Made by a program: the position numbers and the translations under genes. The notes below the pieces were generated by a model. It did not search any database. It was not told where the DNA came from and saw only the letters and a program-made list of their open reading frames with translations. Shown here piece after piece: positions 24,471-36,452 of a stretch of 64,000 nucleotides of DNA. Each line of letters begins with the position of its first letter. Positions within the stretch are counted from its first letter, which is position 1. This DNA comes from Calycina herbarum (lineage: Eukaryota; Ascomycota; Leotiomycetes; Helotiales; Pezizellaceae), in the NCBI GenBank assembly GCA_001414485.1, contig LLEY01000083.1, positions 186,001 to 250,000 on the forward strand, in the 5' to 3' direction.

Positions 24471-25180
24471 ACAACCTCAAAAGAACCCTCGTTTGGAATG
24501 CAGCGGAAGCCTTTCCAGCCAACGGGTTATTTGCTGTGTTGGGATGTGGGAGTACAAAAACGAAGGCTTGAAGAAAAGCATGGCTCCGGATTCGTAATGT
24601 CGACCTCCCACCAATAGCCCCTTGCTTGGCCTCAGCCTCACAAGTTGTGATACCAATGCACTGTCAAGTAAACGACAGCCCTTGGAATCACGGGCCTGTT
24701 CCTCCGCAGTGATGATATTTGGGAAGGTGTCACAGAAATATAGATATAGACAGACCGCTTAGAGCAAGAAACGAACTTATTTGAACGAGAAAGAAAACAC
24801 AAGGGATCATGGGTTATTGAAATCGTGCATAAAGTAAAGGTTAAGCTCATCTATTCCATACCCTCTTCTCATCTATGGTGCAAAACTCACCCGGAAGCGA
24901 TGCCCAACGCCCATGTATCTGGAAAGTCTGGAAGGTCCATTACGCACGAATGGACCAATGCAAGCGAGAACAAAAGGGGGAATTCCCAGAAAGAGCCACA
25001 TAAAAATCGTATGCAAGTAAGACGCCTAGAAATTCCCTCATTCCGGAATATGCTCACTTTGGCAAAAAGCAAAAAAAAGCAAAAATCGCTGGAATCAGAA
25101 CGCCATCCACCCCCAAATAGGAAACACCCCGTCATAATCGAACACGTCCCAGGGTATCATACAATAACCGAAGATTCCTG
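24471..25180. other. Convergent 3' intergenic region
   Basis: Between the stops of the E2 and gluconokinase genes. No feature recognised. Confidence 0.5.
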
Positions 25181-25932
25181 TCACGAGGTCGTTGACTTGC
25201 AAGCCTTTTGTGAGGGTTGCTGACGCATTGCTTCAAGCGCAGCCTGCTTGACCTCGTCCTCAGGACCACTCACATCCACCTCGATGACATCCCACTCATC
25301 TTCCTGTCGTCGTTCCAAAGTCTTGAATTGGCTCTCTAGCAAACGTGGATCGAAGAAGTGATTTGACGTTCTGGCTCTCTCGGCAATTCTGGCCTGCAAA
25401 ACCTCAAAGGGGGCGTGGAGAAGTACAATGTGAACATCAACGTCGGGTTGGAAATATGCAGCGATTCTCATGACGTCGCGATATCGTCGTCTGAGAGCTG
25501 AGCATGTAATGACCACACCGGTGTTTTTCTTGTTGATGGCGTCAATGGATACGGTGCGGAGGTTCTCCAACCAGTCCCATCGATCCCCATCCGTGAGAGC
25601 GATTCCCTGGTTCATCTTTTCCTTGTTTTCTTTTGAGTGGAACTGTGAGGTTTTAGTAAGTGTAGTATTGTGATGGGGTGGTCCAGTCTTACATCGTCGC
25701 CTTCGATATATGTTAGGTTCAGTTTCTCCGCAACGTATTGTGCAATGGTGGTTTTGCCACATGCTGCGGTTCCACTAACCATATAGATGTGGTGTTTCTC
25801 AGTGGGTTTGTCAGACTTAGTCGTTGTGCCATTGGTGAGTGTGGTGGGTTCAGAGGTCGAAGTTGCAAGGTGATCGGAATTGGCGGGTGCTTGTTGAGGC
25901 ATTGGCCCTTGGCTGCTCTGAACAGCAATCAT
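25181..25932 (-). CDS. Gluconokinase (GntK/Idnk type)
   Basis: Phosphorylates D-gluconate to 6-phosphogluconate, feeding the pentose phosphate pathway. Two exons (25693-25932, 25181-25642) with a 50-nt intron give 233 residues. The P-loop GTAACGKTT is followed by YIEGDD, then after the intron FHSKENKEKMNQGIALTDGD and the lid and base-binding region (ITCSALRRRYRDVM), all characteristic of the family. The C-terminal half contains HIVLLHAPFEVLQARIAERA. An N-terminal Ser/Thr-rich tail of about 48 residues precedes the fold; a start further in is possible, but no other ATG has a clearly better context. Confidence 0.93.
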
Positions 25933-28147
25933 CTTTCCGGGTTGAGGTGATGGTGAGGTTTATGAGCTGAGTAGCATGAGGCAGGAAAGCTTTGAAAGTG
26001 ACACTGCAATAGGCAGAGTAGACGTGATGTCAGGGGATTCTTAACAGCAAGATCTCAGTGGGAACTACGTCATGGGGTTCGTCGTAGCACAAGGTCAGTG
26101 AAGAATGAGTGAAGTGATTGTTGTTCAGGTTAGATACAAAGGAAGCAATTATTGAAAACTTACGATGATTCTGGGGGGTGAGAAGCTCTTATGAATCTCG
26201 GGAGTTAAGGATTCAGAAAACCCTTGCAGCCTTTCCGCCTTGGCACCGTTGCACAAAAGGAGGGACGACTGCCCCACAGTGACCCCCGGGGCCGGATTTC
26301 AGCGCATGACGACCAGGTTCTCCGATCCAACTGGATCCAGCGACGGATTGAACCTGGAAGAGGCGACGGGATGTACTGTACTTACTGTAGCGGCCGGGAT
26401 ATTTGGCAGAGGCAGGCGAGGCAGGCAGGGAGGGGTTCACCGAGTTGGTTATATATTCGCAAGAGTAAAGTCAAAATCCCGGGTGGCGCGTCCAAGTTGG
26501 GAATATAAATTTTGCCTATGGCCAAGCGAAGGGAAAGGCGAGCCAGAAAACTCGTTCGTCAGACAAAAAGACTTGCACGCCAAATTTTCCGAGGAAGGAC
26601 GGAGATACAGACGGTGAGAGTGCTCGCATCCTTGGCTGTTGAGCAGAATTGGTTGAGCAGTGCAGTCTTTTCTCTGTTTAAACAAGCCGTTGAACGCTTG
26701 TAACCTGGGAACCAACCCACATCGACCTTCTCTTTGCCGACAGAGCGAAGGCGGCCCGTGGGTGCCCAACTATAAAGAAAAATCTCCTCGTAAAGCCAGT
26801 CGGGAAGCCGGGATCTGGTCAGCTGGCCGGTGAGACTATATTCAACTGGTTCTCCGTTTGTGAATAGACAAGGCGGAAAATGCTGAGGCAGGTGGGACAG
26901 GTAGCAATATGCAAAGTCTAGACTGTGAAAAGTCATCATCTATGATAGACGTATGCTACTCTGCCAGCTGCGTATGCAGGAAGTCGGATTGTATTGATCA
27001 ATGTCTGGGAAGACTGAAAGTATCAAACGCGAGCGAGCGGCGGTGTTTTCCCCAACTTTCGTTCCCAAACTCGTGGTTGACATGCCGGATCTCCTCGATT
27101 GCATCTGTTCTGTCGGAATTTTCAACCTCCTCCGAATGCCATCATCCCAGCTTTGCGCCGCGATGTGTCTGGCGTTGCGCGAAAGCGGGCACGACGTGGG
27201 GGTCAGAAGGTGGGAGAAACCAGAGAAACCAGAGAAACCATGGTCAGACCCTGGGTCGAAGAAAATAATTCTCCACTGTCGAAGCACTTGGCCGGACGGC
27301 TTCCGGCTCGACTCCTATTTGTCGTAGGAACTCGGTGTTTGAAGGCAACCCATAAGTTCCATAAGTAACTCACACCGCTCTTGTTGAAGCCATTCGGAGA
27401 GTTTCCAGCACAGCTCCGCAAATGGGATTTATTCGTTTCCTTCTGCAACAAATCGCGTGGAAGTCGGGTTGGCATCATTTGCAAGCTGAGAACTCCAAAA
27501 CACGCAACAACTTCGGCTTCTCCTCAGATGCCGACACTTGTGGATTGAGAACTGGATCGGGAGAGGCAAGGGTTGGGTCATTTGCGGGTTGAGGGATCGG
27601 CTATGAATGGCCTGGGCAAATAAGATCTGCAGTCAAAAAGACCAGGGGGTATGGAGCAGATATGTGCCAAAAGAATGTGTGTCTTTTGCCGGAAGCTTCT
27701 AAATATATTGCAAGATGTTGGAATTGCTTGATTCCTGACTTCGGTATTAAATGAGATAAAGAAAGCCCAGACAGAATCGTACCTATTTATAACAATATGA
27801 ACGGTCCGAACTTCTCCTATGGGCAACTGGTGTTCTCGTTTGAAACATTTTGAAAGTCATCTTGAGCCCGTATACTAGAATAGACCAAATAGAGTTGCCG
27901 AAGAGAAGAAAGCGAGAGCTTGAAACCTTTCTCAAATATGGTTCGGTATCTTTAAGGAGAGAAGAAATGTTGTCACCTGGCATCGATCAGACCCACCTCG
28001 CTGTACGTACTAGGTATCCCACTAATGGTACGACTTTACTTTGTCTATAGGATGGCATGTATCCCACCTGTGAAAAAGACAACAACAGGCCAAAGAAATA
28101 TCGAAACGCGGCAAATTTCTAGATAGAACTGCGAATAAAAGCCCACA
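25933..28147. other. 2.2-kb gene-free region
   Basis: Several open frames of 60-126 codons on both strands overlap one another and carry no family motif or splice structure. A short triplicated GAGAAACCA-type tract is at 27215-27240. No RNA gene found. Confidence 0.5.
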
Positions 28148-29540
28148 ATGGCCCACATGAAGACATCGAATCGGTTGAAGGTGGTGATGGAAGAAGGGAA
28201 AGCGGCATTTGGATGTTGGCAAATGGCTCCAGGTTCCAATGTTGCAAGAACACTTGCTCGAACTGGTGTTGATTTCGTTGTTGTCGATTGTGAACGTAGG
28301 TTCCCCGCAACCTTCATATCATGCATGATCATATGTCAGCATTGAACACGCCAGCTTGCTTCCACAAGTTTTGAGGATGAAAGCTGATCAGTACAGATGG
28401 AAATATTGATGGTACGATATAGAAAACCCTCTTGATGATGCCCTTCCGCTTTGGCCAATGACATTAAGATGTCTTGCCCACGACAAGTTCTGAAAATAAG
28501 ACATTGAAACGTCTGATTGGTGGGAGTGGAAACATGACTGCCAGTAAATACCGGTGTATAGATCTTCTCAAAGCACATGGACACTATCCTGATGCGAGGG
28601 CATCAAGGGGCCCTGTTCAACAAACACCCCAGAATCTGATTGCTAACTTGTCAACAGATGCCGCGATGCATGAAGCAGTGAGAACTTTCCTAAATTCCGG
28701 TCTTGCTCCGTTACTCTTCTCAGCCTCGTAGGAAGAGTTATCATAATCCGTATAGCGTTTTCGAAACTCGAGAAAGTTGACTTAAGAATTGTTGAATAGG
28801 TTCCTGCTATCGCAGCATGTGGAGTCTCACCAATCGTAAGGATACCTGATAATCAAGGTTATATGGTAAAACGTGGGTCCGATTTTGCAACACATTTAGC
28901 AGCGCTAACGAAATATACAGGAGCTTTGGATAGTGGTGCACATGGCGTACTCGTTCCTCTCTTGTATACAGTCGAAGATGCCAGAAGACTTGTACGCAGT
29001 GCAAAATTTCCTCCTCAAGGAAATCGAGGATTTGGCTCGCCTTTTCCACAGGAGCGATTTAATCCTCTGCTGGGGGCAACAGACTATCTTCAACAAGCAA
29101 ATGATTCAATTTTGACTATTGTTCAGGTTCGACTCTTGTACATATTTTTTGGTAAACTTCGCTGATTCATAATCTCGTAGATTGAAACCAAGGAAGCACT
29201 CGATGATGTGGAGGCAATTGCGGCAGTTCCTGGAATAGACGTCCTCTTTGTCGGACCTTTTGATCTTGGAAACAACATCGGGCATCCCATAATTGATGGT
29301 AAAATGCACGAGAATCTGATAACAGCGATTGATCAAGTGATGAAAGCTGCGAATTCAGCTGGGAAAAAAGCCGGAATTTTCTGTACAAGCGGCGAGCAGG
29401 GAAGAATCTTTGCTGAGAAGGGATTTCAAATGGTCAGTTGCGCCACTGACATTTTTGTTTTGGCTGGAGGTGTTATGTCGTCGTTGGCTACTGCAAAGGA
29501 TAGCGGACCCGCCCCAAAAATGCAAGGATATGGAAGTTGA
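28148..29540 (+). CDS. HpcH/HpaI aldolase / citrate lyase family protein
   Basis: A class II (metal-dependent) pyruvate aldolase of the HpcH/HpaI type that cleaves or forms 2-keto-3-hydroxy acids; the substrate is unknown. Six exons: 28148-28295, 28397-28411, 28658-28677, 28800-28872, 28921-29126 and 29181-29540. They give 273 residues, the family size. The spliced text reads VVVDCEHGNIDDAAMHEAVP, then SPIVRIPDNQGYMVKRALDS. Metal and substrate residues are visible in VQIETKEALDD and FVGPFDLGNNIG. Exons 2 and 3 are microexons of 15 and 20 nt, and every joint is needed to restore the conserved text. The donor of intron 4 is GTGGGT and that of intron 5 is GTTCGA, both weak. Confidence 0.92.
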
Positions 29541-29775
29541 GGGTCCAAGGACCAGCCCGGAAGCGGTATAGACCTAGAATATAGCTGTTGATCTGAAATA
29601 ATTCCTGGAAAGTAGGATTCTTTCCGAAAACAAAGTCCGATTTGATTGAAGACCAAATTTTTTGTGCAACAGACCAAGCCCCGCTTGGGTAACTGAACAG
29701 GTCCCAAGTGAGATGGATGCTGGAGTGGAATAATTCGGATTCTTCATCACGGAATTGAGATCAAGCCCAAAACAG

Positions 29776-30186
29776 CTAGAGTCGAGACGTATCATCTGAT
29801 TGGGATTCATTTCTTTCCGCCTGTTCTGCAGCATCCATTTTCTCGACGACTTGCTCGACAGAAAATCTGTGCATGAGCTTCAGAGCTTGAGAAGAGAGAG
29901 AAGGCTCCTCTTCTAGCTTCGAATTACTGACATGAATCTAGGAGAGGAATTAGCTGTGAACTGCATAGCAGAATAGTCAACTACGAACAACTGGGGAATC
30001 AAATTCGTACAGATCCCTCCATTTCTTTCCTTCGGGGGCCATGACATCGATTTCGGTGTAATTGAAATGGCGTTTATCCCACACGTCGGAGAGCGTTTGC
30101 CTCGCGTTCACACACAAGGAGCAGTTCTGTCGAGTAAAGAGCGTGATTCTGCAAGCATGCTGAAGTAGCCGTAGAGTTGGAAACAT
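29776..30186 (-). CDS. Glutaredoxin-like protein (DUF836 type)
   Basis: Small thioredoxin-fold protein related to yeast YDR286C. Two exons (29989-30186, 29776-29937) with a 51-nt intron give 119 residues. It begins MFPTLRLLQHACRITLFTRQ, then NCSLC, a CxxC redox motif at about residues 22-25, then YTEIDVMAPEGKKWRDLYEF and, across the intron, DSPVIHVS with the cis-proline typical of the fold. The intron donor is the weak GTTCGT. The substrate is unknown; a mitochondrial location is suggested by the basic N-terminus but not shown. Confidence 0.88.
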
Positions 30187-30470
30187 GATGTTGACTTAAT
30201 AACAGCAAATGGAAGAAATGACAATTTGATAGAATGGAAAATGGGTGAGGTTAGAAAAACCAACCAATTGTAGAAATGGATTATCGGGAGGACTTTGGAG
30301 AGCAGGGCGCGCAGGGATCCCAAAGGCGGTGTACCTTGTGGCAGAAAGGAAACATCGAAAGTATTCTGGAACGTCCGCCGTGAGCCTCTCCTCTCCATTA
30401 CAACAAACAAATCTTGTCGGCCTGACTATCCAATTGACCGCCCCGGCTCCTCACAAGTATCAACTCCAAA

Positions 30471-31565
30471 ATGGCACAAAAGTGTGTGCACCAGTCTTGT
30501 GCCAAGTTGTACACAGACCCAGAGGAGGATTGCTACTATCACCCTGGCCCGCCAATTTTCCACGAGGGGCAGAAAGGTAAGTAACTTGGAGGGGGTTTGT
30601 CACGAAGGGCGAGTCGCAACGTTCTGAAAGCAATGGAAACTGAAATCAGATCGATCAGGTTGGAAATGCTGCAAGCCTCGAGTTCTTACCTTTGACGAAT
30701 TCCTCTCCATCACGCCCTGCACAACTGGCAAACACTCCACAACCGACCTTCCTCCGCAGATCGAGAAGAAGCAGGGCGGGCAAGATGTATCTGAGAGCGC
30801 AACTCCTGTATCGAAACCAAGTACTCCCACGCCTGAAGCTTTCCGCGGTCCCATCTCTGCTCCTCAACCTACAGCAACACCCCCACCTCCCCCACCAGAG
30901 TCCGAAGATGACGATGCCAGCCTAGAAATTCCCAAGGGGAAGATTTGTAGACGGAAGGCATGTGCTATTTCATACACCGGAGACAGCCGAGAAAACGAAA
31001 AATGTGTATTCCATCCCGGCGCACCAATATTCCACGAGGGTAGCAAAGGCTATACATGCTGTAAGCGGAGAGTTCTCGAATTTGACGAATTCATGCGGAT
31101 AGAGGGATGCAAGACCAAGGATAGACATCTATTCGTCGGAAGCGGCGAGAAGAAGAAAGGCAATGCTGGTGGCGAGGAAGTATTGGAAACTGTGAGGTAG
31201 GTCAAGGAACATCTCCAAGTGGGGGGGGGTTTCACTAACAATCATGCAGACATGATTTCTACCAAACTCCAACTTCTGCAATCGCCTCGTTTTTCCTCAA
31301 GAAAATCAATAAGGAAAAGGCAAAGGTTGAATTTGCCGAGAAGGAACTTATACTTGATCTCACCACTACTGATGCGACCCCCAAACGATATAAGACTGTT
31401 GTACCCTTGTTTGGTCTAATCGATACAAAAGCATCAACTTTCAAAATTCTAGGAACAAAGCTCGAGGTAAACTTTCAAAAGGCAGATGGGAGCTCGTGGC
31501 CAGTTTTAAGAAGTGATGAGCCAGTTCGAGAGATCATCCAAATGGGAAAGGCTGGTAGAGCATGA
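30471..31565 (+). CDS. CHORD and CS domain protein (RAR1/CHORDC1-like Hsp90 co-chaperone)
   Basis: Zinc-binding co-chaperone that links Hsp90 with SGT1-type partners. Three exons (30471-30576, 30659-31196, 31250-31565) give 319 residues. Two CHORD modules are seen: residues 1-60 (CVHQSCAKLYTDPEEDCYYH, then HEGQKGWKCC) and about 155-215 (CRRKACAISYTGDS, then HPGAPIFHEGSKGYTCC). Between them is a Pro-rich linker. The C-terminal CS domain includes HDFYQTPTSAIASFFLKKIN and KILGTKLEVNFQKADGSSWP. This is the animal/fungal arrangement, CHORD-CHORD-CS; plant RAR1 lacks CS. Introns of 82 and 53 nt; exon 2 begins inside the conserved KGWKCCKP of CHORD1. Confidence 0.94.
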
Positions 31566-33250
31566 TAAGGAAGTAGCTATGATATAACATTAGAATCCCA
31601 AAAGCAAGTCAACCCCAAATCCGACTTACACTATGTTTCTTCTTTTCTTACCTTGACAATATATTAAGTAAGTTTTTGAGTACCAACTTCTACTAAATTA
31701 AATCTGTCGATTTTCTTCTCTGGCAACGCGAACCAGCCTCGGTGCCTACTTATCTGGATGGATATCGATTCTCATAGTTCTTTTCATTTCAAATAAAATA
31801 CAGAGATTTCTATTACAAATTATTAAGGGAGGGCTCCTCGTGTTTCAATCTCGAGCTATGTTACATTAGATCCTAGACTTGCTTTCTAGACGATAGTACA
31901 AATTAATTTTCGGGAGCTTTGAGTGTTTATAAGAGTAAAATGATAACTCCCTCTTTCTAAAGCGTGTTTTGTTTCTCTACAGTTACCTAAAAGCATATTT
32001 CATTTCTCGTAAGAGTTTATTATTAGTAGAGCTATAAAGGCCTTTTAGAAGCAGTTAGTATTTTCTTTTACTATTTATAAGTAACCTACAAATATAATCT
32101 ACGAGTAACTTGAAATACCGGTTGTTTCTATGAGATAACTGATATACATTTGTAGTTATCCGAGAAAGAAAGAGAGGAAATTTTTATAAAATATTGATAA
32201 TTTCAAAAGTTACTTTAGAAAATCTTAAAACTTTTCCATTCGATTTAAAATATTTCTAATCTTATTTACGTTCTCTAACATACTATTTTCTCGTTCTTCT
32301 TATAGTTATATCAAAAACCTACGATCAACTCTCTCTTCTCTCTTTATTCATATATGTATACCAATCGTCATTTTCAATGGTTTTTCGGAACGACTTGAAC
32401 CGTCGTACAACCAAAACTCTGAACTTTGAAAAAAATATTACATCTTCAAACAATAGCTCATCCATGTCCGAAGACTCAGAAGCCAAAGAATATAATAATT
32501 ATACATATACATTGTATAAATCAGCAAGATTACCAGTACAGAAATACCAATTTCCAGAAGAGGCACCAAGTTCCTCACCATTGATTTAATACAAGTCTCA
32601 GCCGACAGACAACTGCAGCGATTCGGAAAAAATATTTATTCCAACCTCTTAAGTCGTGCGAATTGATTGATGACCATACCGGAACAACATCGAGTAAAGC
32701 AAAATACAACAACACATTCTCATATGACTGCTATTACTTAAAAAGCTCGAACCCTCAAACACCTTTTTTACATTTACAACATACATGTATTCCAAAACCC
32801 CATCCTTGAAGTATGTACATGGCACATACTCCTAAGCAGTTCTGCAAATATGTAGGCATAGGAATAATCACAAGCCACTTAGAGAACCCCAAGTTCAAGG
32901 AAATCAAACCTTTTAAGTATAGAGGATTTGTGATATCTAGGAAAGTTCAGTGCTGCCCGCTACTCACGGGTAATAAACCGTAATTATTTCAAACACTCAA
33001 GACAACATTTACGATTCTTTCAAATATTTTCGGACGATGAACAATATTCAAAACGTAGAATTAGAAAGGAAGCGCGAAGAAAAGATTGTTACAAAGTTGA
33101 AGCCCCTTTTAGAACATTTATCAACGTATACGAGGATATGGAAACGTGATTCTTTTCGCCTATATCGTTTCCGGATATATCTATAGCACGAAATACCCTG
33201 CCGGAAGACAACCAGAAAGTACTTTTTAGAAACTCCAAGCACTAAATATC
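31566..33250. other. AT-rich gene-free region
   Basis: Strongly AT-rich with long TATA/TTTCTA-type stretches, CpG-poor and without conserved coding text. A 70-codon open frame at 32377 is low-complexity and not called. It looks like mutated repeat DNA next to the argininosuccinate synthase duplicate. Confidence 0.5.
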
Positions 33251-33325
33251 TACAAGCGCTCTCTCTTTAACTTCTGAATCTCATCGTACTTCTTTAGATA
33301 GATAGTTTAAACAGAATTGAATCCA
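33251..33325 (-). pseudogene. Mutated partial copy of the argininosuccinate synthase 3' end
   Basis: By hand alignment, 53 of 75 positions match 33426-33500, the last codons of the adjacent ASS gene, in the same orientation 175 bp away. Of 22 differences, 12 are C-to-T or G-to-A relative to the functional gene and 2 are the reverse. That bias fits repeat-induced point mutation of a duplicate. Similarity becomes patchy beyond 33330. Confidence 0.65.
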
Positions 33326-33424
33326 CAGCATGAATAAAGCAGCGAAGCATTATCAAAAAATTACAACTTTTATTCCCCTAAAAAGTCTCAAATCGCGCAC
33401 TAATTAAGAAAGAAAGAAGAATAT

Positions 33425-34794
33425 TTACAAACGCTCCCCCTTAGCCTCCTTAGCCTCACCGTACTTCTTTAAACGGATAGCCTGAACACTGATAAATCCA
33501 GTAGTATCAGCAGGAGCAAAAGCACCAATCTCATCCATAGAACTCTCGCTAGCATCATACAGCTTCTCGGTGTCGGAGCTTCGCCCCAAAACAGAGAAGC
33601 TTCCCTTGTAAACACGGCATCGCACTTGGCCGTTAACATTCTTCTGCGAGGCAATGATGGATTCCTCTAAGAACTCTCGCTCTGGTGAAAAGTAAAGTCC
33701 GTTGTAGAGGACCTTGGCGTAGTTGAAAGTGACGAACTGATCACGGAGAGCACGAACCTCACGGTCCAAGACGAGACCCTCGAGATCAATGTGAGCGGAA
33801 CGGAGACAGGTGAGACCAGGAGTCTCGTAACATCCACGGGACTTCAATCCGATGAATCGATTCTCGACAATATCGACACGTCCAACACCATGACGACGAG
33901 CAATGGCGTTGGCCTCGAGGAAAAGCTCAACGGAGTCAGTAAGAGTCTTTCCATCTGCGGTGATCAACTTCTTTGGAAGACCCTTCTCGAAAACCAAAGT
34001 GAAATCCTCTGGCTTGTCTGGGGCCTCCAGTGGGTCGACGGTCAACTTCCACATATCGGATGGAGCAGTGACATCTGGATCCTCAAGGATACCAGCCTCG
34101 TAACTGCAGTGTGCCAAATTCTCATCCATACTCCATGGCTTGCTCTTTGTGCTGCTGACTGGGATACCAGCCTTCTCGGCGTAATCGAGGAGATCGGCGC
34201 GACCTGCGAAGCGCTCGTAGAAAACGGGCATACGCCATGGGGCGATGACCTTGATGGTAGGTTGGAGTGCGTAGAATCCAAGCTCGAACCGAACTTGATC
34301 ATTTCCCTTTCCAGTGCAACCGTGGGAGACAGCAAAGCAGCCTTCCTTCTGGGCGACCTTGATTTGTGCGCGAGCGATGACGGGACGGGCGAGGGATGTG
34401 CCTGTACGAGTATTAATTAGCTGGAGTCGAATCGAGAATTGACTTGATTGGGAGACTTGCCTAGAAGGTAAACGTTCTCGTAGATCGCGTTGCATTGGAT
34501 GGCAGGGAAACAGAGCTCATCGATGAATTCACGTCGGCAATCTTCGATATAACACGCTACGGCTCCAATCTTGAGCGCCTTTGCCTTTGCAGCCTCGAAA
34601 TCCTCCTCTTGGCCGACATCTGCCATGAAACAGACAACATCATATCCCTCCTCAATGAGCCATTTGAGGATGCAGGATGTGTCAAGTCCTCCACTGTATG
34701 CGAGGCAGACCTAGAAATCAGAATCAGTGATTGCTCACCGCATTGACTCACAGCGGGGTAAAAGAAGAATGTTAAACACCTTATCTTTGGCCAT
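33425..34794 (-). CDS. Argininosuccinate synthase
   Basis: Condenses citrulline and aspartate with ATP in arginine biosynthesis. Three exons (34780-34794, 34461-34710, 33425-34401) give 413 residues, the family length. Exon 1 encodes only MAKDK; exon 2 starts [12 protein letters not shown], the PP-loop ATP-binding signature. Other conserved text is [15 protein letters not shown] and YEAGILEDP. The second intron uses a GC donor (CTAG|GCAAGT) and restores [20 protein letters not shown]. The C-terminus [20 protein letters not shown] has a mutated partial duplicate just downstream. Yeast calls this ARG1, but the symbol differs among filamentous fungi, so none is assigned. Confidence 0.96.
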
Positions 34795-36452
34795 GGTGTT
34801 GGAGATTTGTTGGATTTAAAGGTGAGAAGATTTTAATAAAAGAGGAAAGAAGCTGAGGAAGTCAATGGCAAAGTGGGAAAGAGTGGTGGTGGTTGTCAAT
34901 TGAAGTAGGAGAAGTCGCAATGAGTGTGTCCCATAAAATATTTCTTCACCCCGCCCTAGCCTTATCTTAGCGTTAACACTCCCTGCTTAGTAGATGATAT
35001 AGCGGCACCCCTTTTGCTATGAACGCTCCCCCGATTTTCACACAGGCCATCAAGTTACATTGTAAGTACGCATTGGGATATTTGTTAGGTAAGAGAGTAA
35101 TTTTGCGAAATAGTCTTAGAGAATGGAAAGCACTTCGGCAGACGGGTTCGACGAAGCAGTTTTCATTCTTCTAAAGTGATGGCTTCAGTACAATGTTTCT
35201 TGAAAATAGAACATGATTAATAAATCGTAATGAAACTTGTCAAGACCATCTTGATCTAAACCCGAGTAACTCATAGTATGTAGTTTATCATGTTCTATCT
35301 TAGCCTCATCGGAAGTACCTGACTACTTGGTACTCGTTCTAACGAGAACAAGTATCGCCAGGTGAAAACATCTAGGCCAGAGCTAAAACGACTAGTTTTG
35401 TTGTCCATCTCGAACTACTCGCTGCTACTGTAAGTACGTTGTCAACCTCAACCTGGTTAATCCCTTGGCCTACACCAACCCTTCTTATCTCTCACTAAAC
35501 ACTAGTTCAATGGATTGTGGATTACCTCGTCAATTATATCCCAGCGGATTGTCGCTCATACCATCCTAAGTAGCGAAATTTAAATGATTCGACATTAGCA
35601 AGTGTCTTCTTGGGGAAGGATACAATACAGTCTATTTCGTAGCAGGTGTTGGCCAGCAGATGCCTCGATACCTCATACATCCAGGTGGGGGACGATGTGG
35701 TCTGCTTCATAGCAGATGTAAAATCCGAAGCCTTGAGGAGTTTGAGAATCGGAGCTGTTGCTTCAAAGACAGGAAGAACCCGTCGCATATTATGTCACGA
35801 GCCTATGGACAAGTAGACCTTCACATACTACAGTGAGAATATTCGCGAGTCGGACAAGACAAGACCACTGCTTGTGAGACATATGCATCAATTATTCTAG
35901 CCATTTGGAATAATCAGTCTCATAGAGTAGGAAAGAGAGCCAGTCAACAACCGCCAATACCCGTCCAATAAACAAATTTAAGCCGAATGTGCAAAACCCA
36001 AAAGGGTCGGCCGATTTCGCAACAAGGGGAGCGTCCCTATCATCAAAATGGGAACCTCAAGAATTTCTTAAAAGTGATGCAAAAAGAAAATTTCCTCTGC
36101 ATCGCATTTACCTACCTCGCCACATTGCGACGACCATGAAGAAGCGGGGTAATGGTTCACCTGGGCAGAGAATTCAATACAGGAGGGTAACAATGGGACC
36201 ACATCCACTTTCAATTTTGCGTCCTGCAAGTAATGTAGAATCCATGTTTATGAATTTCTACTGGATCAACGGGTATGGATCAGTTAAAGGTAACAAGGTA
36301 TTCTTTCCCACTAAGCTCCACGCTTCAAAATTCAACAAACAAGAAAGGAACGCCCCTCAGACATTATTAACCTAGTCAACATAAGGTGCCAACATCGCGT
36401 GATGACACGAAACTGCTGCCGTGTCGTCAGGCTCTTGGAGGGAAAAAGACAT
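34795..36452. other. 1.7-kb gene-free region
   Basis: Contains a short inverted repeat at 35324-35354. Open frames at 35534 (minus) and 35989 (plus) show no motif and are not called. Confidence 0.5.
35324..35354. repeat. 31-bp interrupted palindrome
   Basis: Arms TACTTG...CTCGTT and AACGAG...CAAGTA around a two-base centre. Could form a cruciform or be a dimeric protein-binding site; no context supports a specific role. Confidence 0.45.

Noticed and set aside
20038..25932. Possible functional cluster of mitochondrial and carbohydrate genes (ATP10, BCKDH E2, gluconokinase)
   Set aside because: The genes belong to unrelated pathways and alternate with ribosomal and Golgi genes; adjacency looks like ordinary fungal gene packing.
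29121..29137. GGTTCGACTC resembling a tRNA B box
   Set aside because: It is the exon-intron junction of the HpcH/HpaI aldolase gene and no A box or cloverleaf fits around it.
33791..34420. 209-codon plus-strand open frame
   Set aside because: Complete antisense overlap with the argininosuccinate synthase exon; conserved protein evidence is on the other strand only.
35989..36375. 128-codon plus-strand open frame
   Set aside because: No recognisable motif, no splice structure, composition like surrounding intergenic DNA.
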